A stretch of 64,000 nucleotides of DNA from an uncultured Eubacteriales bacterium (GCA_905198155.1 CAJKBQ010000006.1:1-64000), one strand, 5' to 3'. Counted from the first letter of the stretch, positions 16,092-24,853 are shown. Notes: generated by a model not told the origin, from the sequence alone. Numbers and translations: made by a program.

Positions 16092-18074
16092 ATGACGCTC
16101 GAAGAAGCCCGAACCCAAATTGATGAACTGCGCGCGACGCTCAACTATCACGCGGAGAAATATTACAACGAGGATGCCCCGGAGATTGACGATTACGAGT
16201 ACGATCAGCTGATGAACCGGCTCAAAGCGCTGGAACAGCAGTTCCCGCAGCTGGTTACGCCCGATTCGCCGACCCAGCGCGTCGGCGGCGAGGCCAGCCG
16301 GTTGTTCACTCCGGTGACGCACACGGTGCAGATGGGGAGCATTCAGGATGTGTTTTCCGAGGACGAGGTGCGCGCGTTCGACCAGCGCGTCCGCGAGACG
16401 GTCGCCGACCCGGTGTATGTGGTCGAGCCGAAGATCGACGGGCTGTCGGTATCGCTCGAATACCGGAACGGCCGGCTGGTGCGCGGTTCCACGCGCGGCG
16501 ACGGATTCGTCGGCGAGGATGTGACGGCCAATTTGCGGACGGTGGCGACGATTCCGGCGCAGCTGAGCCAGAAACCGGCGTTTTTGGAAGTGCGCGGCGA
16601 GGTGTATATGCCGGTGGAGCGGTTTTTGGAGCTGGTGCATGACCAGGAGGAGGACGGTCAGAAGCCGTTCAAAAACCCGCGGAATGCGGCGGCCGGGTCG
16701 CTGCGGCAGAAAGACGCCGTGGTCACGCAGTCACGCGGGCTGGACATTTTTCTGTTCAACGTCCAGCAGATCGACGGGCACACGCTGAGCGGGCACGCCG
16801 AATCGCTCGAATATATGCGCGGCTGCGGGCTGCATATCATCCCGTTTTACCGCAAATGTACGAATATTGACGATGTGATTGCGGAGATTCGCCGGATCGG
16901 CGCGGCGCGCGGCGGGCTGGCGTTCGGAATTGACGGCGCGGTGGTCAAGGTGGACGATTTTGCGCAGCGCACCCGGCTGGGCAGCACCGCCAAATTCCCG
17001 CGCTGGGCGGTCGCGTTCAAATATCCGCCGGAGGAAAAGGAAACCACGCTGATCGACGTCGATGTGCAGGTGGGGCGCACCGGCGTGATTACGCCGACCG
17101 GCGTGTTTGACCCGATTACGCTGGCGGGGACGACGGTGTCCCGCGCGACGCTGCACAATCAGGATTATATCACCGAAAAGGGACTGTGCATCGGCGACAC
17201 GGTGATTCTGCGCAAGGCGGGCGATATCATCCCGGAGGTGGTGGCGGTGAAGGCGCATTGCCCCGGCAGCGTGCCGTATCATCTGCCGGACACCTGCCCG
17301 TCGTGCGGCGGCCCGGTGATCCGCGAGGCGGATGAAGCGGCGTACCGCTGCATCAATCCGGAATGCCCGGCGCAGCTGCTGCGTAACCTGATCCATTACG
17401 CGTCGCGCGACGCGATGGACATCGACGGGATGGGTCCGGCGGTGACGGAGCAGCTGATCGGGCGCGGGCTGGTGCATTCCCCGGCCGATTTGTACCGGCT
17501 GGACACGGATACCGTCGCCGATATCGACCGGATGGGCGCGCAGTCGGCGGCCAACCTGCGCGCTGCCATCGACAAGTCCAAAGAAAATGATCTGGGGCGG
17601 TTGATTTTCGCGCTTGGGATTCGGCACGTGGGGCAGAAAACGGCCAAACAGCTGGCCGCGCATTTCCGCACGATGGATGCGCTGTGCGCTGCGTCGGCCG
17701 ACGAAATCGCCGGGCTGGACGGATTCGGCGGGATTATTGCCGACAGCGTGGTACAGTTTTTCGCGCTGCCGCAAACGCAGGAACTGCTGGCGCAGCTGCG
17801 CGGCTGCGGGGTGAATATGACGTGCCGCGAAGCAGAGGCGGGCAGCAAATTTGCCGGGAAAACGTTCGTATTGACCGGCACGCTGCCGACGTATACGCGC
17901 GACGCGGCGTCCGCGCTGATTGAGCAGAACGGCGGCAAGGTATCCGGCTCCGTATCGCGTAAAACGGCGTATGTGCTGGCGGGCGAAGATGCCGGGAGCA
18001 AGCTGACCAAGGCGATGCAGCTGGGAATTCCGGTGATTTCGGAGGACGATTTCAACCGGATGCTGGAATCGTGA
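16092..18074 (+). CDS. ligA: NAD-dependent DNA ligase
   Basis: The 660-residue enzyme seals nicks in DNA during replication and repair using NAD. The adenylated lysine is Lys114 in VEPKIDGLSV; the four-cysteine zinc finger (CPSC, CINPEC) is near residues 405-430; helix-hairpin-helix repeats follow, and a BRCT domain covers about residues 585-660 (FAGKTFVLTGTLPTYTRDAA). The ATG at 16092 has AAAGGA about 10 bases upstream; the open frame begins earlier inside the promoter. It is followed by its own terminator. Confidence 0.98.
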   Translation: MTLEEARTQIDELRATLNYHAEKYYNEDAPEIDDYEYDQLMNRLKALEQQFPQLVTPDSPTQRVGGEASRLFTPVTHTVQMGSIQDVFSEDEVRAFDQRVRETVADPVYVVEPKIDGLSVSLEYRNGRLVRGSTRGDGFVGEDVTANLRTVATIPAQLSQKPAFLEVRGEVYMPVERFLELVHDQEEDGQKPFKNPRNAAAGSLRQKDAVVTQSRGLDIFLFNVQQIDGHTLSGHAESLEYMRGCGLHIIPFYRKCTNIDDVIAEIRRIGAARGGLAFGIDGAVVKVDDFAQRTRLGSTAKFPRWAVAFKYPPEEKETTLIDVDVQVGRTGVITPTGVFDPITLAGTTVSRATLHNQDYITEKGLCIGDTVILRKAGDIIPEVVAVKAHCPGSVPYHLPDTCPSCGGPVIREADEAAYRCINPECPAQLLRNLIHYASRDAMDIDGMGPAVTEQLIGRGLVHSPADLYRLDTDTVADIDRMGAQSAANLRAAIDKSKENDLGRLIFALGIRHVGQKTAKQLAAHFRTMDALCAASADEIAGLDGFGGIIADSVVQFFALPQTQELLAQLRGCGVNMTCREAEAGSKFAGKTFVLTGTLPTYTRDAASALIEQNGGKVSGSVSRKTAYVLAGEDAGSKLTKAMQLGIPVISEDDFNRMLES

Positions 18075-18104
18075 ATTTATTGAGCAAACACAGAAAGGAA
18101 AATT

Positions 18105-18142
18105 TCCGGTCGGTCCGCAAATGCGGTCGGCCGGATTTTTTT
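18105..18142 (+). terminator. Intrinsic terminator after ligA
   Basis: A GC-rich stem (18105-18118 with 18123-18135, one bulged T, AAAT loop) is followed by seven T. Confidence 0.85.
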
Positions 18143-18225
18143 GCGCAGTCCGTTCTTTTTTGCGCGGCCGGCTCATACAGATAGAACAAATCAGACAAGC
18201 CAGACCAGGAACGGAGGAATTTCAA

Positions 18226-19251
18226 ATGAATATTTCATCGGAAGAAGCTTATCGCCGCGCGGTGGACGCGCTGGGGGATCGGATGCGCGAGGTGCTGCTG
18301 CGCGTTCCGGCGGAGTTGCAGGGGCAGGTCAACGAGATTCGCCTGCGGCAGGATCGCCCATTGATGCTCGATTGCCGGGGACGGAAAATTTTCCTCAACG
18401 ACCGGCCGCTGCGTCCGGTGTTCCTGCCGGACGACAGCTGCATCACGGTGCGGGAGGAGGATCTGGAACTGGCGTTCCGGCGGCTGTGCGACTATTCGGT
18501 ACATAGCCACCAGGATCAGATTCGCGCCGGGTACATCACGATTGCGGGCGGACACCGCGCCGGAATCTGCGGCACGGCGGTGACGGAAAACGGCCGGGTG
18601 ACGGCGGTGCGCGGCGTCACGGGGATTAACCTGCGCATCTGCCGGGCGATTCCCGGCGCAGCGGACGAGCTGCTGCGCCGCGCCGATCCGCGCCGCACGC
18701 GCGGCATCGTGTTGGCCGGGCCGCCCGCCAGCGGCAAAACGACCATCCTGCGCGATTTGGCGCAGCAGCTGTCCGGCGGGAGCCGTCAGCTGCCGGTCAA
18801 TGTGGCGGTGATCGACGAAAAAGGCGAAATTTCCGGCGGTATTGCGGACGGCAGCCGGATTGGGATGTGCTGCGACGTGTTCCAATGCTACCCCAAAGGC
18901 GAAGGGATTTTGCAGGCGGTGCGGAACATGGCGCCGGAGGTGATTCTGTGCGACGAGGTCGGTTCGTGCGCGGAGCTGGCGTCGCTGGAAGAAGGCTTCA
19001 ACGCCGGCGTGCACGTGGTGGCGTCCGTTCATGCCCGCGATCTGCACGACCTCAAAACCCGGCCGGTGATCCGCCGGATGCTGGAAAGCGGAAGTTTTGA
19101 AACGGTGGTGCTGCTGCGCGGCGGCGTTCATGTCGGCGAGATCGAAACGGTGGTGCAGGTGGAGGACAAGTCGGATGAAAACGGCGGGCATGATCTTCGT
19201 TTTCGCGAGCTTGGTGCTGGTCGGATGCCGGAAATCCATGCAGCTGGGTGA
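18226..19251 (+). CDS. spoIIIAA: Stage III sporulation protein AA (ATPase)
   Basis: SpoIIIAA is the cytoplasmic AAA-like ATPase of the SpoIIIA-SpoIIQ feeding-tube complex that links mother cell and forespore; it resembles type II/IV secretion ATPases. In this 341-residue protein Walker A is GPPASGKTTILRD (about residue 165) and Walker B is VILCDEVG (about 243). The ATG at 18226 has GGAGG 9 bases upstream. A CATACAGAT box at 18174-18182 faintly resembles a sigma-E -10, but no -35 is convincing. It overlaps spoIIIAB by 77 bases, so translation of the two is coupled. Confidence 0.97.
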   Translation: MNISSEEAYRRAVDALGDRMREVLLRVPAELQGQVNEIRLRQDRPLMLDCRGRKIFLNDRPLRPVFLPDDSCITVREEDLELAFRRLCDYSVHSHQDQIRAGYITIAGGHRAGICGTAVTENGRVTAVRGVTGINLRICRAIPGAADELLRRADPRRTRGIVLAGPPASGKTTILRDLAQQLSGGSRQLPVNVAVIDEKGEISGGIADGSRIGMCCDVFQCYPKGEGILQAVRNMAPEVILCDEVGSCAELASLEEGFNAGVHVVASVHARDLHDLKTRPVIRRMLESGSFETVVLLRGGVHVGEIETVVQVEDKSDENGGHDLRFRELGAGRMPEIHAAG

Positions 19252-19672
19252 AGCGGTGCGGTTTTGGACGCAGTTCGGCCGGTTTGTGCAGTACGCGGCG
19301 GACGCATTTCGGTACCAAAGCGTTCCGGTTGTGCGGGTGATTGCGGATTATGCACGGACGGGCGCGCCGTTCGCACTGCCGGGCGCGTGTGCCGAACGGA
19401 TGCGCGGCGGGGCGTCGCCGCCGGAGGCATGGGCGGCGGCGGTTGCGTCGTGCCGTGCGCCGCTGAGCGCCGACGACCGCGCGATGCTGACGGAATTCGG
19501 CGCCGGACTGGGCGCGACGGATTTGCAGGGGCAGCTGGCGCACTGCGCGCTGTATGCGGCCCGTGCGGCGGAGCGGCGCGACGAAGCGCGTGCGGCACAG
19601 CGCCGCAAGGCGCGGCTGTACCCGATGCTGGGCGCTGCGGCCGGATTGGGCCTGATCCTGCTGCTGGCGTAG
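19175..19672 (+). CDS. spoIIIAB: Stage III sporulation protein AB
   Basis: This 165-residue protein has membrane segments at its two ends (about residues 4-18 and 149-164) around a helical soluble region, the GspF-like layout of SpoIIIAB, the membrane platform of the SpoIIIA complex. The ATG at 19175 has GGAGG about 9 bases upstream and lies 77 bases inside spoIIIAA. Identification rests on position in the operon, length and layout; sequence conservation is modest. Confidence 0.9.
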   Translation: MKTAGMIFVFASLVLVGCRKSMQLGEAVRFWTQFGRFVQYAADAFRYQSVPVVRVIADYARTGAPFALPGACAERMRGGASPPEAWAAAVASCRAPLSADDRAMLTEFGAGLGATDLQGQLAHCALYAARAAERRDEARAAQRRKARLYPMLGAAAGLGLILLLA

Positions 19673-19706
19673 CAGTGCGGCGGCCCATCAGGACGGAGGT
19701 TCAAAC

Positions 19707-19901
19707 GTGGATATTGACTTGATTTTCAAAATTGCGGCGATCGGGATCATCGTTGCGATTCTGAACCAGGTGCTGAACAAGGCCGAGCGCCAGGAACAGG
19801 CGATGATGGTGACGCTGGCGGGGCTGGTGGTGGTGCTGGGAATGATCGTGACGCAGATTTCGGCGCTGTTCGATACGATCCAATCGGTATTTGACTTATG
19901 A
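19707..19901 (+). CDS. spoIIIAC: Stage III sporulation protein AC
   Basis: This 64-residue membrane protein with two hydrophobic helices (about residues 5-22 and 33-60) and the conserved NQVLNKAERQEQAMMVTLAG between them matches SpoIIIAC, a small integral component of the SpoIIIA channel. It begins with GTG at 19707, preceded by GGAGG. Confidence 0.95.
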   Translation: MDIDLIFKIAAIGIIVAILNQVLNKAERQEQAMMVTLAGLVVVLGMIVTQISALFDTIQSVFDL

Positions 19902-19931
19902 AAACGATACGGGAAAGGCGAGACGGATGTC

Positions 19932-20318
19932 ATGAATTTGATCGCGCTGGCTGCGGCGGCAATCGCTGCGGCGATGCTGGTGCAGACACTCCGCAGTACG
20001 TCGCCGGAATCGGCGTTCGGGCTGCGGGTGGCGGCATCGGTGGGGCTGGCGGCCGCCGTACTGAGCGCGCTGCTGCCGGTGTGGACAGAGCTGGAACAGC
20101 TGATGCAGCGCAGCGCGTCGGGCGAATGGATTGTCCTGCTGATGAAAAGCATGGGCGTGTGCCTGGTGGCGCAATTTGCGGCCGACTGCTGCCGCGACGC
20201 CGGCGAAAATGCACTGGCCGGACGGGTGGAGTTTGCCGGACGGGTCGCCGTGCTGGTGCTGGCGATGCCGCTGGTGCGCGCGCTGCTGCAATGGGTGGAC
20301 GTGCTGCTGGATTCCTGA
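19932..20318 (+). CDS. spoIIIAD: Stage III sporulation protein AD
   Basis: The 128-residue protein is strongly hydrophobic, with about three to four membrane helices, and matches SpoIIIAD by size and place between AC and AE. Its motifs GEWIVLLMKSMGVCLVAQF and CRDAGENALAGRVEFAGR correspond to conserved family stretches. The spoIIIAE start lies within its last 28 bases. Confidence 0.93.
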   Translation: MNLIALAAAAIAAAMLVQTLRSTSPESAFGLRVAASVGLAAAVLSALLPVWTELEQLMQRSASGEWIVLLMKSMGVCLVAQFAADCCRDAGENALAGRVEFAGRVAVLVLAMPLVRALLQWVDVLLDS

Positions 20319-21427
20319 GCGGGCTGCTGTGCGCGGCGGCTGTGGTGCTGGTACTGACGATGCTGTGCGTGCCGGTGCAGGCGGCGGAGGCGTGGGACGA
20401 CGTCCAGTCGGACACAGACACGGCGCTGTGGGATCTGCTGCCGGACGATACGCGCGCCTTGCTGGCGCAGATCGGTGTTGCAGGAACGGATGCGGCGGGG
20501 TTTGCCGCGCTGACGCCCGGCCGGGTGCTTCAATTGCTGCTGACGCTGGCGGAATCCGGCGGGGCGGAGGCTGTACGCACCGGGGCGTCGCTGCTGGGCG
20601 TTTTGCTGCTGATGGCGCTGGTGGGGTGCGTGATGGACGGCGGTACGGCGCAGACGCCCATCACACTGACCGGAACGCTGCTGTGCGCGGTGCTGCTGCT
20701 GCGGCCGCTGAGCGCGCTGATGCAGGCGGTGACAGAGGCGCTGACGGCATCGTGCGCGTTCCAGATGAGCTTCGTTCCGATTTTTGCGTCGATTCTGACG
20801 GTCAGCGGACAGGCGGTGACAGCGGGAAAGTATACGGCGCTGACCGTTGCGGCGGCGCAGACCGGGAGCGTATTGACGCACGCGGTGGTGCTGCCGCTGC
20901 TGAAAATGAGCGCGGCGCTGAGCGTGACCGGCGCCGCAGCGCCGACGGTGCGCGTGGACGGGCTGGGTGCGCTGATTCAAAAGGGGCTGACCAATCTGCT
21001 GGGACTGCTGATGACGGTGTTTTTGGCGGTGCTGTCTTTGCAGGGCGTGACCGGCGCGGCAGCGGATTCGCTGACGGACAAAGCGGCGCAGTTCGTGCTC
21101 AGCAGTGCGGTGCCGGTGGTCGGTGCGGCGCTCAGCCAGGCATACGCATCGGCGCGCGGGTATTTGCAGGGAATCAAGTCCGGCGCGGGCGCATTTGGGA
21201 TTCTGGCGGCGTGCGCGCTGTTGCTGCCGCAGGTGGTGGAGCTGCTGGTGTGGCGGCTGGTGCTGGCATTGTGCGCGGAAGCCGGGACGGTGCTGGGGCA
21301 GGCGCCGCTGGCAGAATTGATCCGCCGGTTTCACGCGGCGCTGGGCGTGCTGCTGGGCGTATTGCTGTGCGGCGGGCTGATGACGGTGGTGTCGGTCGGC
21401 GTGATGCTGATGATTCGCGCAGGATGA
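20291..21427 (+). CDS. spoIIIAE: Stage III sporulation protein AE
   Basis: This is the largest membrane protein of the SpoIIIA complex. From the ATG at 20291 it has 378 residues with a signal-peptide-like start (MGGRAAGFLSGLLCAAAVVL, cleavage likely after PVQA), a short outer segment, then about seven membrane helices. The start overlaps spoIIIAD by 28 bases and has only a weak ribosome binding site, so it probably relies on translational coupling. The frame is open further upstream, but only as a shadow of spoIIIAD. Length agrees with the family (about 380-400). Confidence 0.9.
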   Translation: MGGRAAGFLSGLLCAAAVVLVLTMLCVPVQAAEAWDDVQSDTDTALWDLLPDDTRALLAQIGVAGTDAAGFAALTPGRVLQLLLTLAESGGAEAVRTGASLLGVLLLMALVGCVMDGGTAQTPITLTGTLLCAVLLLRPLSALMQAVTEALTASCAFQMSFVPIFASILTVSGQAVTAGKYTALTVAAAQTGSVLTHAVVLPLLKMSAALSVTGAAAPTVRVDGLGALIQKGLTNLLGLLMTVFLAVLSLQGVTGAAADSLTDKAAQFVLSSAVPVVGAALSQAYASARGYLQGIKSGAGAFGILAACALLLPQVVELLVWRLVLALCAEAGTVLGQAPLAELIRRFHAALGVLLGVLLCGGLMTVVSVGVMLMIRAG

Positions 21428-21443
21428 GGGGGGATGCAGGCAA

Positions 21444-21914
21444 ATGAACGCGTGGATGGGCTGGACGGCCGGCGTATGCTGCGCGGCGGCGGCGTGCGCG
21501 CTGCTGGAACAGCTGCATCCGTCCGGCGCAATGCGGAAGGCGGCGCAGTGCGTGCTGGCGCTGTTCTTTTTGGCGGTGCTGATTCTGCCGCTGCCGGAGA
21601 TTGCGTGGCCGGACGGCAGCGGTGCGGCACAGACGGCAGAAACGGCCGACCGGACGGACGAATTGACGAACCTGATGCGCCGACAGATGGTTCGTGCGGC
21701 GACGGAACAGGTGGAGCAGGCGGTGCGGGACCGGCTGGCGGAGATTGAGGTGACGCCGGTGCGCGTGACGGCACAGCTGACGGCGGACGGCGATGCCGTG
21801 CGGCTGGAACGGCTGACCATCGTGCTGCGCAGCGGCGATCGGATGTACGAAAAGACGGTGCGGATCCGGATGCAGGCGCTGCTGAATGACGAGCCGGAGA
21901 TCCGATACGAATGA
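21444..21914 (+). CDS. spoIIIAF: Stage III sporulation protein AF
   Basis: This 156-residue protein has two N-terminal membrane helices (about residues 5-25 and 33-52) and a soluble alpha/beta ring-building domain (about 75-150), the layout of SpoIIIAF. It sits 16 bases after spoIIIAE with GAGGGG upstream. Confidence 0.92.
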   Translation: MNAWMGWTAGVCCAAAACALLEQLHPSGAMRKAAQCVLALFFLAVLILPLPEIAWPDGSGAAQTAETADRTDELTNLMRRQMVRAATEQVEQAVRDRLAEIEVTPVRVTAQLTADGDAVRLERLTIVLRSGDRMYEKTVRIRMQALLNDEPEIRYE

Positions 21915-21928
21915 GGAGGTGAGAACCG

Positions 21929-22483
21929 ATGAATTTTCAGAACCTGACCGAGCGGGTGCGCGCGGCGCTGCACGGCGACCGCGGCCGCAAATGGATTGTT
22001 GCGCTGGGCGTGGCAGGGATCGCGCTGATTTTTCTGTCGGCGGTGCTGCCGAAGCGCAGCAGCCATGCGGCGGTGGTTTCGTCCGCTCCGGCGGCGACGG
22101 ACTATGCGGAGGAGCTGGAACAGCGGCTGACGGATTTGATCGGCCGGATTGACGGCGTGGGCGAATGCCGGGTGCTGGTCACGCTGGAAAACGGCGTGAA
22201 ATACCAATACGCGCAGGAAGAGAAAAACCAGTACAGCGCGCAGCAGGACGGCGATTCCGGCCGGACAGCGCAGGAAAACAACACGCAGCGGTCGTATGTG
22301 GTGATCGATTCCGGCAGCGGCAAACAGCCGCTGGTGATAACGGAACGCACGCCGGAGGTCAAAGGCGTGGTGGTGGTGTGCGCCGGTGCGGACAATGTGC
22401 AGGTGCGGCAGCGGGTGACGGAGGTGGTGACGACGGCGCTGGCGCTGACGTCGATTCAGGTTTGCGTGGCGCCGATGTCATAA
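21929..22483 (+). CDS. spoIIIAG: Stage III sporulation protein AG
   Basis: SpoIIIAG forms the large ring of the mother-cell half of the channel. This 184-residue protein has one membrane segment (about residues 23-41) and a ring-building domain; ELEQRLTDLIGRIDGVGECR, VLVTLENGVKYQYA and the later PEVKGVVVVCAGAD are conserved in the family. It starts after AGGAGGTG. Confidence 0.95.
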   Translation: MNFQNLTERVRAALHGDRGRKWIVALGVAGIALIFLSAVLPKRSSHAAVVSSAPAATDYAEELEQRLTDLIGRIDGVGECRVLVTLENGVKYQYAQEEKNQYSAQQDGDSGRTAQENNTQRSYVVIDSGSGKQPLVITERTPEVKGVVVVCAGADNVQVRQRVTEVVTTALALTSIQVCVAPMS

Positions 22484-22543
22484 TCGCGCCGGGGCGCTCG
22501 TATGATATATCAAACACATGGCGGCAGAAAGGGGCAGACACAC

Positions 22544-23107
22544 ATGAAACACAAACGGCATATCGTGCTGGCGGCGCTGGTGCTGGCGCTGGGCACGGCG
22601 GTTTACATCAATTGGCGCTACGGCGCGGAAAACATTCACCCGGCATCGGCATCGACGGCGGCGTCCGGGACGGTCAGTTCCGCCCGGCTGGGCGACGTGC
22701 TGTACGTCAACGGCGGCGTGGCATCGTCGGACGGGTCGGCGGAAGCGTCTGCGGTGCCCAGCGCGCAGTTCACCGAAGCGGCGCTGTCCCGGCAGAAGGC
22801 GCGCGACGAAGCGACGGCGCTGCTGAAAGCGACGCTGACGGCGGCGGAAAGCAGCGAAGAGGCCCGCAAGGCGGCGGTGGCGCAGGCGGCGAAGCTGGCC
22901 GAGCATATCGAGCAGGAATCCAAAATCGAAAGCCTGCTCAAAGCAAAGGGGTATGCCAACTGCCTGGCATTTCTCGATCAGGAGCGGGCGAGCGTTCTGG
23001 TGCAGAGCGACGGACTGCAAGCGTACGAAACCATCACGATTCAGGATATTGTGCATAATCAAAGCGGAGTGGCGTACGAAAATATTGTGATTGTGGAGGT
23101 GAAATAA
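22544..23107 (+). CDS. spoIIIAH: Stage III sporulation protein AH
   Basis: SpoIIIAH spans the mother-cell membrane and binds SpoIIQ between the two membranes. This 187-residue protein has an N-terminal helix (about residues 5-22, ending YINWRYG) and a YscJ/FliF-like C-terminal domain (FTEAALSRQKARDEATALLK; ending AYENIVIVEVK). The ATG at 22544 with AAAGGGG upstream is preferred over the in-frame ATG at 22502. No clear terminator follows the operon. Confidence 0.94.
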   Translation: MKHKRHIVLAALVLALGTAVYINWRYGAENIHPASASTAASGTVSSARLGDVLYVNGGVASSDGSAEASAVPSAQFTEAALSRQKARDEATALLKATLTAAESSEEARKAAVAQAAKLAEHIEQESKIESLLKAKGYANCLAFLDQERASVLVQSDGLQAYETITIQDIVHNQSGVAYENIVIVEVK

Positions 23108-23146
23108 CGGGCGAAAAAAATTTACGCATAAAATAGCAGAAAAAGG

Positions 23147-23174
23147 TTGAACTTATGCAATTCCGTGGTATAAT
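23147..23174 (+). promoter_or_regulatory. Promoter upstream of a gene-free, hairpin-rich stretch
   Basis: TTGAAC (23147-23152) and TATAAT (23169-23174) are 16 bases apart. The transcript would begin near 23181 and run into three hairpins and a strong terminator before nusB. Confidence 0.65.
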
Positions 23175-23180
23175 AATCAT

Positions 23181-23471
23181 GTAGAACGAAAAATACGCTG
23201 CGCGCATTTTTCGGCGTGACCGCTGGCGCGTTCGCTTCCTGCGCTGCGCGCAGGCTGCATGATTCCCGGCCTCGCAAAAATGCCCTTGCAAGCAAGCATT
23301 TTTGCTTCGTGGGAGAATCATGAGGAACAGGCGATGTGGCCGCGTTTACAGAAAATTGCCCGCCGGAGAGGCCGGACGGGCGGGATTGCACCTGCACAAC
23401 CGAACCGTCTGATTTTTGCAAAATCAACGCTTTCCGCAGGGGGATCCGGGCGGAAAGCGTTTTTGTTTTTT
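23181..23471 (+). ncRNA. Candidate structured non-coding RNA or long nusB leader
   Basis: About 290 bases between a promoter and a terminator contain no plausible protein. Inverted repeats occur in series: 23187-23194 with 23206-23213 (8 bp); a long two-part hairpin 23258-23322 (CATGATTC/GAATCATG outside, GCAAAAATGC/GCATTTTTGC inside); 23358-23366 with 23372-23381 (9 bp, one bulge); then the terminator stem 23426-23461. I do not recognise SRP RNA, RNase P, tmRNA or a known riboswitch, and the shape is not clearly 6S RNA. It could be a regulatory leader that controls read-through to nusB. Confidence 0.4.
23426..23471 (+). terminator. Strong intrinsic terminator or attenuator before nusB
   Basis: A 12-base-pair perfect stem (23426-23437 with 23450-23461) is followed by a T-rich tract. 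It lies only 34 bases before the nusB start, so nusB is either read through it or served by a promoter I cannot see. Confidence 0.85.
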
Positions 23472-23504
23472 GAACCGTGTTTGAAGTAGAAAGGAATGGA
23501 CACA

Positions 23505-23924
23505 ATGGCAAAATGGACCCGAAGTGAACAGCGCGAACAGGCGTTTGCGATCGTTTTTGAGCAGATATTCAACAGCGCGCCGGTGGACGAGCTGATTGAA
23601 AACGCCGTGGAGGCGCGGGACTTGGAGGTCAGCGACTACGCGCGCGAAACCGCGAAAAAAACGGCGGCGCATCTGGACGAAATCGACGCCGAGATTGAGC
23701 GGTATTCGCGCACTTGGCGCAAAAACCGCATTTGCAAGGCGGTGCTGGCGATTTTACGGCTGGCACTGTGCGAGATGAAATATTGCGACGACGTGCCCGT
23801 CAGCGTTGCCATCAACGAAGCGGTGGAACTGGCCAAAAAGTATGCGACGCTGGAAGATGCGCAGTTCGTCAACGGTCTGCTGGGCAGCGCCGCACGCGCC
23901 GCAGCGGCGGAAGGCGCGCAATGA
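23505..23924 (+). CDS. nusB: Transcription antitermination factor NusB
   Basis: The 139-residue all-helical RNA-binding protein joins the rRNA antitermination complex. Family stretches RSEQREQAFAIVFEQIF and the C-terminal VSVAINEAVELAKKYA are present. The ATG at 23505 lies 9 bases after AAAGGA and is chosen over the ATG at 23496, which touches that site. Its stop overlaps the next gene's start (ATGA). Confidence 0.96.
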   Translation: MAKWTRSEQREQAFAIVFEQIFNSAPVDELIENAVEARDLEVSDYARETAKKTAAHLDEIDAEIERYSRTWRKNRICKAVLAILRLALCEMKYCDDVPVSVAINEAVELAKKYATLEDAQFVNGLLGSAARAAAAEGAQ

Positions 23925-24853
23925 GCCTGATTTTGGGGCTGGATACCAGCAATTATACCACGTCCACCGCGCTGTTTGACGGGACGGAAATGCGCCAGCA
24001 GAAAAAGCTGCTGCCCGTGAAGCCGGGCGGGCTGGGATTGAAGCAAAGCGACGCGGTGTTTCACCACACGCAGCAGCTGCCGGAACTGATGGAACGGCTG
24101 CTGGACGATGCGCCCGGCACGCCGGACGGGATCGCGGTGTCTACCCGCCCGCGCGAAGTGGACGGGTCGTATATGCCGTGCTTCACCGTCGGCGCTGCGA
24201 TGGCGCGCGGGCTGGCGTCGGCGCTGCGCGTGCCGCTGCTGCCGCTGTCGCACCAGCACGGCCACATCGCGGCGGCGCTGTATTCCTGCGGTGTGACGGA
24301 CTGGATTGGGACGCGGTTCCTGGCGTTCCATGTGTCCGGCGGCACCACAGAGGCGCTGCTGGTGGAGCCGGACGCGGAAAAAGGCTTCATGCCGCGCCTG
24401 ATTGCATCGTCGCTCGACTTAAAAGCCGGGCAGGCGATTGACCGGGCGGGCGTGATGCTGGGGTTGCCGTTTCCCGCGGGCGCGCAGCTGGATCAGCTGG
24501 CGCAGCAAAGCCGCACGGTGTTCCGTATCCGCCCGACGATGCGCGGGTGCGACTGCTCGCTGTCCGGCATCGAAAACCAGTGCCGGAAAATGCAGGCGCA
24601 GAGTCAGCCGGCGGCCGAGATTGCGGCGTACTGCATCCAGGCGGTCGGCGCGGCGCTCGACGGCATGACCGCGGCGATTTTTGCGGAATATGGCCGACTG
24701 CCGCTGATTTTCGCGGGCGGCGTGACGTCCAACAGCTGGATTCGCCAACGCCTGTCAGAAAAATACGGCGCGCTGTTTGCCGAGCCGGTTTATTCGTGCG
24801 ACAATGCCGCCGGGGTGGCGTACCTCGGCTGGCGCGCGCTGCACGGCTGCTGA
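23921..24853 (+). CDS. TsaD-like M22 family protein (paralogue)
   Basis: This 310-residue protein belongs to the M22/OSGEP fold, related to TsaD, which makes the t6A modification of tRNA with TsaB and TsaE. It begins LILGLDTSNYTTSTALFDG, carries the histidine pair HQHGHIAA (about residue 110) that would bind metal, and FHVSGGTTEALLV and FAGGVTSNSWIRQRL further on. It differs from standard TsaD in having HQHGH where TsaD has HMEGH. Clostridia often carry this second copy between nusB and xseA, with no assigned function, so it should not be taken as the t6A enzyme itself. Confidence 0.8.
   Translation: MSLILGLDTSNYTTSTALFDGTEMRQQKKLLPVKPGGLGLKQSDAVFHHTQQLPELMERLLDDAPGTPDGIAVSTRPREVDGSYMPCFTVGAAMARGLASALRVPLLPLSHQHGHIAAALYSCGVTDWIGTRFLAFHVSGGTTEALLVEPDAEKGFMPRLIASSLDLKAGQAIDRAGVMLGLPFPAGAQLDQLAQQSRTVFRIRPTMRGCDCSLSGIENQCRKMQAQSQPAAEIAAYCIQAVGAALDGMTAAIFAEYGRLPLIFAGGVTSNSWIRQRLSEKYGALFAEPVYSCDNAAGVAYLGWRALHGC

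Noticed and set aside
19688..22207. An 839-residue open frame on the minus strand across spoIIIAC-AG
   Set aside because: It has low-complexity composition and lies opposite six clear sporulation genes.
23181..23471. Identification of the hairpin-rich stretch as 6S, SRP, RNase P or tmRNA
   Set aside because: None of the conserved sequence cores of these RNAs could be found.
23122..23511. A minus-strand frame in the interval before nusB
   Set aside because: It reads through the inverted repeats and terminator and has no protein character.
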